Source: Acanthosepion pharaonis (taxonomy: Eukaryota > Mollusca > Cephalopoda > Sepiida > Sepiidae). Taken from it: a DNA stretch of 64,000 nt. Location of the stretch: positions 2,741,001 through 2,805,000 of the forward strand of contig CAHIKZ030004296.1 in NCBI GenBank assembly GCA_903632075.3. Reading direction: 5' to 3'. Below, one piece after another: positions 42,670-53,410 of this stretch. How positions within the stretch are numbered: position 1 is the first letter of the stretch; the number at the start of each line of letters is the position of its first letter. The position numbers and the translations under genes were made by a program. The notes below the pieces were generated by a model, which did not search any database, had not been told where the DNA came from, and saw only the letters and a program-made list of their open reading frames with translations.

Positions 42670-43197
42670 ACGAGGTCTGATCAAAAGTATTGAGTCTATA
42701 ATACGCAGATTAAATCCACTTGACACAGATTTATTTTAAAGTCTGTCACGCATACACAGTAAACTATAACATTCCCGCTCATTTCCATTGCTTATAGCAA
42801 TGCTTGAAAGAAAAATGTATAGAGTGTGGTAGTCTCACTACAACATAGTGCTTTTTTTTTTATCAGTGACTATGGCTGTTTTTGATTAAGCACAAATTTC
42901 CCAAGGTCCGACAACCACCATATTTCCCAGATCTTGCCCCTTGCAATTTTTTTTTCTTCAAAAATCAAATCCTACTTGAAAGGAACAAGATTTCAAGATG
43001 TCGAAGAAATCTAATAGAATGCTCGCTATCCCCCATAAAAACGGAGTTTAAAAATGCCTCTATCTATAGAAACGACTCTGGATAAAATGTGCGTCTTCAG
43101 AAGGGGACTACTTCGAAGAAGATTAAATATCGAATTGATACGTGTTGTAGTTTTGTTTTTATAGCACAAGTTCCGATACTTTATGATCTGACCTTGT
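42670..43197 (+). mobile_element. Deleted mariner element with TIRs
   Basis: Ends 'gaggtctgatcaaaagtat' (42671) and, inverted, 'caaggtcagatcataaagta' (to 43195). Inside, 'RQPPYFPDLAPCNFFFF' carries the third catalytic Asp region of mariner, then 'KTEFKNA' and, after a frameshift, 'LQKGTTSKK'. The N-terminal two thirds of the transposase are gone. Confidence 0.75.
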
Positions 43198-43301
43198 ACG
43201 CACATACACAGACACATGAACGAATATATACGCAAATTAAAATCTCGCCAGTGTTTGTATTTTTATAACATTTCATGTGATGGAAATCTTTTCCCCACAC
43301 T

Positions 43302-43606
43302 TAAGAACACATGGCGCAGTGGATAAAGGCGTTAGTTAGATCCAGTGACAGGACCCAAAGAGTTCAATACCCTGTTAAGGCAGTGGATGAACTTGGAGAG
43401 GGGGATTAACAGGAGATAACTGATAACTGACATCCATTAGACATGGCACGCGGAACTAGAACAGTCTACCCTAGTGAGCGAAATAAAGGGTTCAGTTCGA
43501 TATTCCAACCACCCGAAGAAGGTCGGAGCGTACAACGGCCGAAATGTTGTAATAAATATAGCGACAAAGATGAGAACAATAGTCCGAATAATGTAAATAG
43601 TGTACT
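43302..43606 (+). mobile_element. SINE-1 copy
   Basis: Head 'acatggcgcagtggataaag', box B 'gagttcaatacc', body, tail stem GGTCG/CGGCC followed by GAAAT (43539-43543) and 'aataaatatagcgac'. About 300 bp. Confidence 0.85.
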
Positions 43607-43747
43607 TAAGAAAGACTTTTTAAAATTGAGCCTGTTGCTAATATTGAACGCTTCCATCTTGAAATGATTGTGCATTCTCCCCTGTTAATATAGTCAGTCA
43701 AATACGAAACATTTTTTTCAATGCAGTCATGAGCATTGTTCGTATAT

Positions 43748-44092
43748 ACAGGGTGTGCACTTATTATTATAATTTTATTTGTATTTGCGATAAAAAATAA
43801 TTTGTAAAAAGGATTAGAAAGAAGTAAATCTATATTTTTTAAGGTTTTATTGAATTTTTATTTAAGTTTCCACATATCCTCCATCATTAGCAATACAAAG
43901 GGTAATAAGATTTTGCAGTTCACGGAAAACCTTTGCCAACTGATTTACAGTAATGCCTGAAATCACATTAGTTGTTTTAGCTATACTTAAAACTAGGTAC
44001 ATTAAACTTTATTACATGTTTTACAGATTATTTCTATCGCAAATTATAATTTTTTTAAAGTGCACACGAACTTTAAGGACACCCTGTATGTT
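43748..44092 (-). mobile_element. Tc1/IS630-type element, internally deleted
   Basis: Inverted ends 'cagggtgt' and 'caccctg' are flanked by TA on both sides. The minus strand keeps the transposase C-terminus 'ELQNLITLCIANDGGYVET' followed by a stop. About 345 bp. Confidence 0.7.
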
Positions 44093-44582
44093 TACGTGTT
44101 TACTAAATTTAATGTCAATATGCACATGGGGCAAAATTAATAAACATAAACATGTTTTATGCAAACAATTTCATATTCTGTCGTAAGGTTTCAAAAATAT
44201 TTGAGCTTTTTATTTTTATTTTTTAAATTTTATTACCTCTTTCGGTTGATAAGGAAACAGATTTTTTTTCACAATGTCGACATATTTCATTTCACATTGT
44301 CTGTCAATTTGTCAAAATTATCATAACACGAATAAAAATTCAAATTTCCTGATTATTTTTTATCAATTCCAAAATCTTAATACTTACTTTACTTATTTAA
44401 TAGATATATGTTTATCTGATGGCATTATCATATCTTTGAAAAGACTTATTTTCTTTTTAATTTCAATGACCTATTTAAAGTCCCAAAGAATAGTTACCAC
44501 TTTCTATGACTATTTATACCATTTTTTGACATGTTATACACTCTAATACTGACATATCTTCCAATTAATATTCTGCCCAATT

Positions 44583-44584
<2 letters not shown>
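44093..44584. other. No gene recognised
   Basis: AT-rich; 77- and 90-codon frames lack recognisable domains. Confidence 0.35.
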
Positions 44585-44614
<30 letters not shown>

Positions 44615-44757
44615 GATTTCAGTTGTATACACATTTACTTCCGTAACCCAACCAGAAACCTAAAGTCAGAAATGGCTTCCGGACATTTTCCACTGATCAT
44701 TTTTGTAAAAAAAAAAAAAAAAACCCTAAGATCGCACACATTATTATTACATACACA

Positions 44758-44812
<55 letters not shown>

Positions 44813-44830
44813 TATTATTATTATTATTTG
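44585..44830. repeat. (ATT)n and (AAT)n tracts around a LINE-C 3' UTR copy
   Basis: (ATT)n at 44586-44615, (AAT)n then (ATT)n at 44762-44828. Between them 44630-44720 matches the 3' UTR at 45665-45755. Confidence 0.9.
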
Positions 44831-44879
44831 TGTATGTTATGTTTCCTGCTTTGTATCCTGTAGAGCCGGGTCCAAACTA

Positions 44880-45245
44880 TGGTCCTTAGGCCCTATAGTA
44901 GAATTGTTATTTAATTGATAGCAATTTTCTTAGTATATGGGATGTTCCTAGTAGGGTGATCTTCTGGGCAACTTTTATGTTAATGTTACCTGGGACATTG
45001 TTAGTAAAACTGTCCATTCCGTTTTTCACGAGACCCAGAGCTCCGATTACAGTCTCAGTCTTCATTCCCCACATCCTGTTAATCTCGATCTCCAGGTCCT
45101 TATATTTGGACAATTTCTCAATCATTTTTATGGAAGTGTTTCTCTCAGATGGTACTGCTATGTCAATAAGTATACACGTCCTGAATTTATTGTCTTTTAT
45201 GATAGTATCAGATCTGTTTGCTTTTATTTCCCTTTCAGTTTGAAG
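44880..45245 (-). pseudogene. LINE-C C-terminus, copy 1
   Basis: Minus strand 'IEKLSKYKDLEIEINRMWGM', 'TVIGALGLVKNG', 'VPGNINIKVAQKITLLGTSH' and 'ILRKLLSI' stop, a conserved C-terminal domain of R2/NeSL-like LINE polyproteins in molluscs and fish. 5'-truncated. Confidence 0.75.
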
Positions 45246-45399
45246 TATTTATGATTTAGTCTGATCTATTTGCATCAATTTTCCTGTCTCTGAGGATTCG
45301 GAAATTCCACAGTATGGTAACTCCACATTATTTGGTGCGTGTTTGTACTAATGTATCCGGGACATACAAATAATGATAATAATAATAATAATTTTTCCG

Positions 45400-45660
45400 C
45401 TGGTCATTTTTGTAAAAAAAAATAAGATCATAATGGGTGAGCTGTACTTGTGAGTACAATTTTTTCTATTTCTTTAAGGCATGGGCTACTAGGAATCATT
45501 TCAATGAATCTATCGGAACCTTTTCCAGTCAATCCGAGTGCTCCAACTACAACTGGAATTAGTGATGTCCTCATGTGCCACATTTTTGAGATTTCGATTT
45601 CAACATCCTTTAATTTTGAAAGATTTTTGAAGATTATTATTATTTTATTTCCTTTGATTT
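45400..45660 (-). pseudogene. LINE-C C-terminus, copy 2
   Basis: Same C-terminal text, more decayed ('LKDVEIEISKMWHMRTSLIP', 'VVGALGLTGKGSDRFIEMIP'). Confidence 0.7.
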
Positions 45661-45779
45661 CTGGTGTATACTCATTTCTTCCCGGGTCCCGACCAGAGAC
45701 CTAAGGTCATAAATGGCATCATGACATTTTCCAATGAGCATTTTTGGAAAAAAAACAACACATATTTTACATAGATAAA

Positions 45780-46350
45780 GCCCTCCGTAAGGCGTGGGCT
45801 ATACTCGTGAGAACATTTTTTTTGTTTTTCTAATTAAGGCATAGGCTACCAGGAATTCTTTCAATGAGTCTATTGGAATCTTTTCCAATAAGTCCGAGAG
45901 CTCCAACTACGATTGGAATTATTAATGTCCTCATGTGCCACATTTTTCGGACTTCCACTTCAAGATCCTTGTATTTTGATAGCTTTTTGAAGATCGTCAA
46001 AGACACATTACAGTCTGCACGAACTGCCGTGCCAATAAAAAAGCACATTCTACTTTTGTACTCTTTGATCACGATGTATGAGCGATTAGCTTTGATTGTT
46101 CTATCTTTGTTGTAAAGTTCCTTAAAATTGTCACATGTCCTATCTCTGTAACCGAGTCTGGGTGATGTTCATACCAGTTTCTTGCAGTTTCCTTCCTGTA
46201 TTTGTATTTGCATATTTTCCAGTGCAGATATTGGCCCACTCTATCAGGCCGAGTTTTATATTCAATTGGTGCTAAAACTGTGTAACCTGATACAAGATGG
46301 TCAGTTGTTTCTGGATATTTATCATACAATCTGAATTTGGAGTCAACACA
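45780..46350 (-). pseudogene. LINE-C C-terminal half, copy 3 (longest)
   Basis: Minus strand 'DKYPETTDHLVSGYTVLAP' (where the family has a Cys/His finger; two Cys are Tyr here), 'RPDRVGQYLHWKICKYKY', 'NWYEHHPDSVTE', then 'KKLSKYKDLEVEVRKMWHM' and 'IPIVVGALGLIGKDSNRLIE'. A frame change near 46070 splits it into two open pieces. Confidence 0.8.
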
Positions 46351-46469
46351 GTTTTACACTATGAGTGTTTGGTAATTTCTAATTAGCTAGCATTGGTCCT
46401 GTGAAGTAAGAATAAAACCTTCGGTTTTAGCTTTTAACCGTGCACTACGTAATCACTAATTGATACGGG

Positions 46470-46780
46470 GTTTGTCTACATTAGCTTGTTTGCTACGGAC
46501 ATAGTATTGACCATGGTACATTGCATTTGCTTTCTTTTTAAGTTCTTTGCCGCTGCAATAGGAATATTTTGATTTATTTGCACTTCTTCACCTTCTTGAA
46601 ATTCTCTTTGGAATTTATTGGCTTCCTTTATTACTGAATAAAGTTTCATATTTCTTTCATTTTCCAGTCTTCTGTAGTTTTCAGGCATCATTGAAGACTG
46701 ATTGTTTGGGGTTTTGTAATAGAGTTCGACTTCTACTAATCGTCTGCTTCCTTCGAATTTGACGATAGACACAGAGACGA
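46470..46780 (-). pseudogene. Possible upstream part of LINE-C
   Basis: A 98-codon minus frame (Glu/Lys/Asn-rich) sits just upstream of copy 3 in the same orientation. I do not recognise it; it could be LINE-C polyprotein or chance. Confidence 0.3.
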
Positions 46781-46907
46781 TTTACACCAGCCTTACGATG
46801 AAGCATGCTGTGACAAGTAAGAAGCTTTCTCCTTTTGACATCCATAAAAGTCCAATAAAATTGTTTCAGGTCCAACCACCGTAACCGGGTCTGGATGATG
46901 TTCATAT

Positions 46908-46909
46908 CA

Positions 46910-46950
<41 letters not shown>

Positions 46951-46951
46951 C
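46908..46951. repeat. (TTA)n
   Basis: About 14 units, preceded by 'ccgtaaccgggtctggatgat', also found in LINE-C copy 3 (46150), so probably a LINE-C end. Confidence 0.9.
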
Positions 46952-47129
46952 TTATGACATTGGTTACGAGTAAGATTTATTTTCAAATCACTCCTCATGA
47001 CTTAAATAAATTAAGTAAATAAAACGATCATTTCTTCTTTTTTATCGACAGGCTGCGTCCAACAGATTTCTAGATCTCCTTACTGTTCCGAGCAAATAAG
47101 CTTTTCGTAATGACCCCATTTCCAAATCA

Positions 47130-47290
47130 TAATCGGAATGCTGCAGGTTTTCAGTTGATTGATTGATTGATTCGTTTTCTACGGTCTATTAACCCTTTGT
47201 AGGTTATTTAAAGACTAAAAATAGTTTTAAATTTTAAGATATTTTTTTAGATAATGATTTAGTAATGCGGCCCATAAAAGGGGGGGAAAA
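47130..47290. repeat. Dispersed repeat shared with 48310-48430 and 59230-59300
   Basis: 'gatttctacggcctataaacc' type start and 'aaatagtttta' block recur at the three sites. Confidence 0.5.
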
Positions 47291-47336
47291 GAGTGTATCA
47301 TACCTAATGAGAATTTGATAAAGAAATATGAATATA

Positions 47337-47391
47337 AAGTGAGGGATCAATTCTATATTACAATCAATATATAAAATGATCCCTCACTTGG
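47337..47391. repeat. Short hairpin element
   Basis: 'aagtgagggatca' and its complement around 28 nt of AT-rich sequence. Confidence 0.85.
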
Positions 47392-47504
47392 TAGTTTCTA
47401 TACATTTACAGAATACGATGAGTAAATTGCCACCATTTTATATTTTTAATTTCGCGCATGCGCGTTGTTTGTTTTTGATTGTATCAACTACACAGTATAG
47501 TAGA

Positions 47505-48150
47505 ATCATTTGAAAACTGTCTGTGGGAAAAAGAGCACTATATCAAATCACTCCACCAGAAATTTAGAAACAGGATGCTGTACAGCTTGGCATTCGCGCC
47601 GGAAGCTCCAATACGAATATTTCACCGTGTTTGGGTGCCAATCTGAAGGCAGTTCAGAGGATTTGGAAAGAGTTGGACGAATGGTGTTTTGAGTGATCAC
47701 TAGTGATGGCGACGTTATGCCTCCATTCATTTTCCCACGGGACCTCAGACTCAAAACTGAGGTCTACATCAAGTGCCCTGAGGAGTTAGCGCTGCCCTGA
47801 GTCAAGAGGTTGGCCGCTGGAAGACTCTATGTCTGGCAACAGGACTCTGCACCATGTCACACAAGCAGGAGAACCCAGTCATGGCTGTCAGACAATTTCT
47901 GAGACCACGTCACTCTTTACATCTGACCGCCGAACTCCCCAGACTGCAACCCCCTTGATTATTATGTGTGTGGCACAGTTGTGTGGGAGACCAACAAAAC
48001 TCCTTCTAACACCAACAATGAACTGAAGCCAAAGATTATTGCAGCATTCGCTAACTTAAACAAGAAAGCCGTCCAGAAGAGATGCAGGAAATTCCGAAGT
48101 CGCATGTAGGCCGTGGTTGAAGCCAATGGCGATTTTCTTAAATAAATTTA
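47505..48150 (+). pseudogene. Mariner-superfamily transposase (DD37D spacing), internally deleted
   Basis: An N-terminal HTH piece ('LGANLKAVQRIWKELDE', 47630-47680) is joined directly to 'VITSDGDVMPPFIFP' (47695-47740) with the first catalytic Asp region, then 'KRLAAGRLYVWQQDSAPCHT' (47805-47865) and 'PPNSPDCNPLDYYVCG' (47932-47980). Counting residues between the second and third Asp gives 37. C-terminus 'NLNKKAVQKRCRKFRSRM', a stop, then 'VVEANGDFLK'. Stops and frameshifts make it dead. Same family as 25848-26240. Confidence 0.82.
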
Positions 48151-48419
48151 CTCTTTAGTATTTCAAGATATTTTTGTGTGATTTTGGTAAATGTATCTGT
48201 TAAAATGAGATGTCAGCATTATTTTCATTTTTGCGTAATTTAGACGACAATTTATCCATCGCACGCTGTATATTCCTAAGAAATAAATCATAAAGACATG
48301 GTTGTGTAGCTGATCAGTATTTCAGTGATTCGATTTCTACGGCCTATAAACCTTCTGCAGCCAGAAAATAGTTTTAGGGTGTGAGAATTTTTTGAGATAA
48401 TAATGATTTGGTGATATAA

Positions 48420-48548
48420 GTTTTTACTAATTAACCCATAGATGGAGTTGGATTCGTACCTTTTCCCAAGGGTATTTGAACTTCAATGAATATAACGAAC
48501 CCAACAGGAATTAGAACTAGGATATCCGTTCAACAATTCTGAGTCATT
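48420..48548 (-). mobile_element. SINE-3 body fused to a 5S-like head
   Basis: Minus strand: 'tagttctaattcctgttggg', 'cgttatattcattgaagttc', 'acccttgggaaaaggtacga', the SINE-3 body. The tRNA box A region is replaced by 5S-like sequence (48549-48650). Confidence 0.65.
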
Positions 48549-48650
48549 ATTCCCAAGTGGCCACCCATCTAGGTACTGACCAGGTTCGACGTTGCTTAAC
48601 TTCGGTGACCGTACGGGAACCGGTGTTTCAACGTGATTTGGCCGCAAGAA
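48549..48650 (-). rRNA. 5S rRNA-like sequence (pseudogene or SINE3-type head)
   Basis: Minus strand 'caccgaagttaagcaacgtc', 'tggtcagtacctagatgggt' and 'ggccacttgggaat' follow the animal 5S rRNA from near its 5' end to about position 100, then depart. The internal promoter region (box A/IE/box C equivalent) is largely present. Confidence 0.85.
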
Positions 48651-48749
48651 AGTTTTTCCATATGTTTTAACAACATCGTTACGATAATTACTTTCTTTGC
48701 TCGTCCTTTCACCCAAAAATGTTTGAGAAAGATTATTATTATTATTATA

Positions 48750-48938
48750 AAAGTGAACATAGAAGTCAACACTCAGAGGCGGCAGACTGTTTCATGCTAA
48801 ACTCAATCATCAGGCCTGAAACAGTTTGTCGCCTCTGTGTGTTGACTTCAATGTTCACTTTTATATTTATATTTACATACGCTCTATCTCTGATATTCAG
48901 CACTTTATCCTATAAATATAGCATACCTTAAAACTATC
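48750..48938. mobile_element. Family X copy with inverted hammerhead-like arms
   Basis: Arms 48750-48800 and 48820-48861. Minus arm: exact CTGATGA (48813-48819), TG/CA stem II, GAAA, GCC in place of GTC. Plus arm lacks stem II (CTGAAAC). Stem I GGC/GCC in both. Family 3' sequence to 48938. Confidence 0.7.
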
Positions 48939-49029
48939 TTATTATTATTATATAGAATTATTTTAATGCCATCTACAGACAGACTGTTTCACTGTATCAC
49001 AGCTCATCAGTGTAACTAGACATCCCATC

Positions 49030-49095
49030 GCTTCGAGCCGGGATCGAAACCCGACCGATTTGGCATTAGTCGGAGTTTCTACCACTGAGCTAAAA
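49030..49095 (-). mobile_element. tRNA-like SINE head
   Basis: Minus strand box A 'tagctcagtggtagaaac' and box B 'gggtttcgatccc'. Acceptor stem not preserved. Confidence 0.55.
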
Positions 49096-49182
49096 AAAAA
49101 AATTATGTAAGCACAATATATTATTGTTAGCACAATTTCTTTGAATTTTTATAATGAATAAACATTTATTGACGCCATTGCA

Positions 49183-49690
49183 ATGTCGTCTGCTTTTCCC
49201 GTGCTCCTTCAATATTTAGGAAGTTTACAACCTTTTACCAGGAATTTATTTTCACACTCTTTCTTCGTCATTTATGGCTTTAAAATGTTCTCATCGTTTC
49301 AAAGCGAAAGCAAAGCCAAACAAAAATGTACTTCGAAACCTGGAGACATTTTTCTCCGTAATAAACGTCAGTTCATATTTTAGCCAAGCGCTTTTAACGT
49401 CTGCTTAGTTGATTTGCTTTTATTTCAGCTGATCGATTGGAGGGAATGTCGACATCCATTTTACCTTCATGCTTTTCCTCGACATTTTCTGTTAACTCTA
49501 ATGTCAGTGAATTTAGATAGAGAAAGATTGTTTGTTAAGTAGTAAAAAGAAAAAATACAGTCAAACGTAGCTTTTGTATACATAATATTTCTGAACATAT
49601 AGACATGTTCTGGAATGTAAGCAAGCTGGAAAAAAACATTGTAAATGAAGGAAGTTCATTTTTAAATGTTGCTAGTAACTGCGATCCTCA
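49183..49690. other. No gene recognised
   Basis: 66-codon frame at 49183-49383 has no recognisable motif. Confidence 0.35.
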
Positions 49691-49694
49691 CTGG

Positions 49695-49757
<63 letters not shown>
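49695..49757. repeat. (TA)(TG)n
   Basis: About 28 TG units after a short TA run; abuts the retrozyme-like unit. Confidence 0.98.
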
Positions 49758-49762
<5 letters not shown>

Positions 49763-49838
49763 AATTTAAGTATCTAAACCCGACAGTTATAAGTTACTGG
49801 CATTTGAAAAAACGTTCATGAAAGTATGTTTCGAAAAT

Positions 49839-49886
49839 AATTTCCAATAATGCATTTCACCTCTAATGGCTTCATCAGATGGATAA
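49839..49886 (-). ncRNA. Hammerhead-like motif, retrozyme repeat R1
   Basis: CTGATGA (49872-49878), extra A, stem II GCC/GGT, GAAA (49855-49858), stem III ATG/CAT, GTT-type ATT site, stem I TATCCAT side still mostly paired. Confidence 0.6.
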
Positions 49887-50205
49887 CAAAAAGATGTGCT
49901 GTGTGTGTTTAAAATAATTAAATCTTATATTATTTTCCCAAAGCTGGTGTTGCTCCAGACTAAAAAGAGAAAGAAAATGAGTGACTTTTAAAAAAATTCA
50001 TTTAACATTTTATATTCTCCGCCTTAAGAGTCCGAGTTTTAAGATGGAAAATATTTCAGAATGTGTAGAAAATAAATGAAAGAAATTGTTTTTATTCATG
50101 TGTTCTCCATGTCGACAGTATGCAATAAATTTGGGTATGTAATCCTGACAGAGTTATAAATTATTGACATTTGGAAAAACGTTTATGAAAGTATGTTTCG
50201 AAAAT

Positions 50206-50253
50206 AATATCCGATAATGCATTTCGCCTCTAATGGCTTCATCAGATGGATAA
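50206..50253 (-). ncRNA. Hammerhead-like motif, retrozyme repeat R2
   Basis: CTGATGA (50239-50245), extra A, perfect stem II GCC (50235-50237)/GGC (50226-50228) with 6-nt loop, GAAA (50222-50225), stem III ATG/CAT, cleavage triplet ATT, stem I of 7 bp with a 1-nt bulge. All core residues conserved. Confidence 0.7.
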
Positions 50254-50289
50254 CGAAAAGATGTGTTGTGCGTGTATATAAATGGACTT

Positions 50290-50660
50290 TCTGGTTATGA
50301 GGGTTCTGACAGCTGAGTTTTTAGAACCGAGCAGCGAGATTACCACACATATGATTTGATTATAGTGGTAAAGGCTTGAGCAAGATCAACCACACTTTTC
50401 GGAAGAAGCGAATACAGAGGACTGGTGCACCTAGGCTGCCACAAGGTCTCCAGACGACACTCCTTAGGTTTTGAATTCAGAGTTGTTCAACTCCTAGACT
50501 GCATGCGAACCAAGAATAAAGATGGTATCGTATTTAATCCATAGCCAGTGAGAGAGAAAGAGATTGATTCACATCTTTCGTAAGGCTATTTGCACTGCAT
50601 CAATGAATGTAACGACTGCAATTCTAACTCGGCATTATGACTTTTCATTACGAGCCACTG
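50290..50660 (-). mobile_element. SINE-3-related SINE copy
   Basis: Minus strand 'gccttacgaaagatgtgaatc' and 'aacgactgcaattctaactc' follow the SINE-3 body; the tail (50290-50510) differs and is shared in part with 58200-58255. Confidence 0.45.
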
Positions 50661-50706
50661 ATATCAAATACAGACACACACTCTCACACACACATCTAGC
50701 TGGCTA

Positions 50707-50709
<3 letters not shown>

Positions 50710-50777
<68 letters not shown>
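50710..50777. repeat. (CT)n(TA)n
   Basis: Compound microsatellite. Confidence 0.97.
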
Positions 50778-50780
<3 letters not shown>

Positions 50781-51034
50781 GCTGAGGACTTGCAAACAGA
50801 CCCAGTTGTGGTAAAGGCTGAGGAAGTGATGCCGAAGAATAAAATCTGAGTCCAAAACTGCATCCATTCCCGTCTTGGCAACTACGACTACGGCATTGGT
50901 ACCAATCAAAATTAGAATGAGAAACTCTGCCCTTCTCTTGGACAATATCGATGGTGTGGAATGCGAAGACGCGCTGCAAGGGCAGCTGTCAATTTATGGT
51001 AAAAGAATTCAGCCCAACTATCTGATGAGGGAAG

Positions 51035-51038
<4 letters not shown>

Positions 51039-51110
<72 letters not shown>
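51039..51110. repeat. (TA)n
   Basis: About 36 units. Confidence 0.98.
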
Positions 51111-51115
<5 letters not shown>

Positions 51116-51312
51116 ACGTTGTTATATTTCAAGTAAAACATATTTTCTTAGAAAGAAATATAAACTAAATCCACATATGTTGAATTAAATAAAACAGCAG
51201 TGCTTACATATATACATCGCATACCTACACGTACGATAAGACGAAAGAATAAATAGTTATTAGAATCTCTTTCTATTGGTTCTCTTTTTGTCTCCCTCTC
51301 TGCCATACCCTA

Positions 51313-51338
51313 TATCTATCTATCTATCGATCTATCTA

Positions 51339-51391
<53 letters not shown>

Positions 51392-51395
51392 ATAT
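51313..51395. repeat. (TCTA)n(TA)n(TG)n
   Basis: Compound microsatellite. Confidence 0.95.
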
Positions 51396-51561
51396 ATTAT
51401 TGTTATTATTATGTGTGTAAATGTAAATGTGAAAATAAATATACCAGATATAAACAGTCATATATTCCAATATCCATATAATTATCCATATGTAATTAAC
51501 CATGTGAAAAACAATTTGCATGCGCCACACGTTGAAATGGGATAAGATTTTAAAATCCAAA

Positions 51562-51780
<219 letters not shown>

Positions 51781-51929
51781 CAGCAATTTTTCATTGATGC
51801 ATGTTTCATTAAATAATATAAACAATTTGTGTCTTTTTATTTTAAGTAAGTTCTTTTCATGTTGTCTGATAAGCTTAATAACATTATCATTGAAAGACGA
51901 AAGGAAATCATCATATTGATACATGTTTA

Positions 51930-51975
51930 AATCCAATCTAAGCTTTCGGCTTACATAAGCCATTATCAAAGATGA
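51930..51975 (-). ncRNA. Hammerhead-like motif with mutated core
   Basis: Minus strand: TTGATAA (51963-51969), extra T, perfect stem II GGCTT/AAGCC with ATGT loop, GAAA (51944-51947), AG/CT stem III, stem I ATCT/AGAT. Two core substitutions. Confidence 0.5.
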
Positions 51976-52403
51976 CAATTACATTTCAAACAACACACGG
52001 ACGAAACAATGATGATAGTCTGTTTTTGCATGAAAACTCGTGTATACGAGACGCGGAAGCGAAAATCGCATCGCAGCTCGTGACGTCAAACATGACCACG
52101 CGAGAGTGAAAACGAGAAGTATTAAGTTTGGGAAGCCGTTGGTATAAACCAATGGCTTCTGTTATCAATTATAGGCATTTAAGAATATTTGTGGAGATTT
52201 CATAGTTTATTTTGTTCAGGTTAGGTTTCAACTGTTTTATGTATATAGCTTCAAGGATTTTTATTTTTTGTTTATTGTTTTCACGTTTAAGTATAGCGGA
52301 ATTGTGTACGCGGCCAGGCATGTTGTTTTAAATACCTAAAAATGTTAGAGTTATCATTCAAATGTAGAGTCAAGTATCGTGAAAGCGAGTTTGTGTGTGA
52401 CCA

Positions 52404-52404
<1 letters not shown>

Positions 52405-52458
<54 letters not shown>
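52405..52458. repeat. (TA)n
   Basis: Left flank of a family X copy. Confidence 0.98.
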
Positions 52459-52459
<1 letters not shown>

Positions 52460-52591
52460 CAGGTGGCCTGATGATCGCATTTACCCGTGTTGACTTCAAT
52501 GTTCACTTTTATATTTACATGGGCTCTATCTTGAATATTGGGCAATTTATCCCATAAATATAGCATACCTTAAAACTATATTTCTTCATTC

Positions 52592-52592
<1 letters not shown>
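52459..52592 (+). mobile_element. Family X copy, hammerhead truncated
   Basis: 'ggcctgatgatcgca' keeps stem I and CTGATGA, then a deletion removes GAAA and stem III; 'gttgacttcaatgttcactt' and the family end follow. (TA)n on both sides. Confidence 0.65.
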
Positions 52593-52593
<1 letters not shown>

Positions 52594-52671
<78 letters not shown>

Positions 52672-52682
52672 TAGATAGATAA
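52594..52682. repeat. (TA)n(GA)n(GATA)n
   Basis: Compound microsatellite. Confidence 0.97.
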
Positions 52683-52789
52683 AATAGGATAAAATAGGAA
52701 AGAACCGTTAGATTGATGATCTGAAGTTCTTCAGTATTTTTGTTTATATTTAAAAAAAAAAAACAGTACTCGATAGACAAGTAGAGCCT

Positions 52790-53055
52790 AGATTATAATT
52801 ATTTTTAAAACAAAAAATATGATCCCATCGCTACAAAGGAATTACCATGTTTAAAAAACAGAAGCTAAAAACTTCCATTTCAATTATAGAAGTAAATTAA
52901 ATTACCTAGTTCTGTTTCCTTTTCAAGAGACTTTTGGGAGTAGGTACTTTAATTTATTTTAATTCTATAATTGGATTGGAAGTTTTAGCTTCTGCTTTTG
53001 AAACATGGTAATTCCTGTGTAGCGATGGAATCATATTTTTTTAAAAATAATTATA
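52790..53055. mobile_element. Family F2 foldback, longest copy
   Basis: Arms of about 80 nt ('aaaaatatgatcccatcgct', 'ggaattaccatgtttaaaa', 'cagaagctaaaaacttcca' and complements). An ACATGG/CTGTGT hairpin near each end is retained with base changes on both sides. Confidence 0.7.
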
Positions 53056-53329
53056 ATATATATATATAGAGAGAGAGTATTATTACTTGACATGTTACTT
53101 TTAACAGATACCAGTGTTTGGAATAGACGCTTTTTTTTTTTTTTTTTTTTTTTTTTGATTTTTTTCTTTCATTCTTTTTAATTTTAAAAAGTACGTATTA
53201 TGTCTATCGACCTGGACATTTGAGAAAACTGGTACGTTTTCTTTATTAAGTTTTCTTGGGTGTCTAGGCGGGTAGACGTAATACACACTTTTTCAAACAC
53301 TTCCATCCACTAAAAATAATGTTTAAAGT

Positions 53330-53410
53330 AATAAATATCTAAGTGAGTGAGTGAGAGAAAGAGAGAGAGAGACAGACAGAAAGTGCGTGTGTGTGTGTGT
53401 GCGCGCGCTA
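53330..53410. repeat. (GA)n then (TG)n
   Basis: Short purine run and GT/GC alternation. Confidence 0.85.

Larger units (their letters stand above)
49758..50278 (-). mobile_element. Retrozyme-like element: two hammerhead repeats 367 bp apart
   Basis: Direct repeats R1 (49758-49911) and R2 (50125-50278), about 154 bp each and about 85-90% alike by eye, flank a 213-bp middle without coding. Each repeat contains a minus-strand hammerhead-like motif at the same place. Minus-strand RNA cut at both sites would release a 367-nt monomer. This is the layout of animal retrozymes and of Penelope pseudo-LTRs. The flanking (TG)n abuts the end of R1. Confidence 0.75.
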
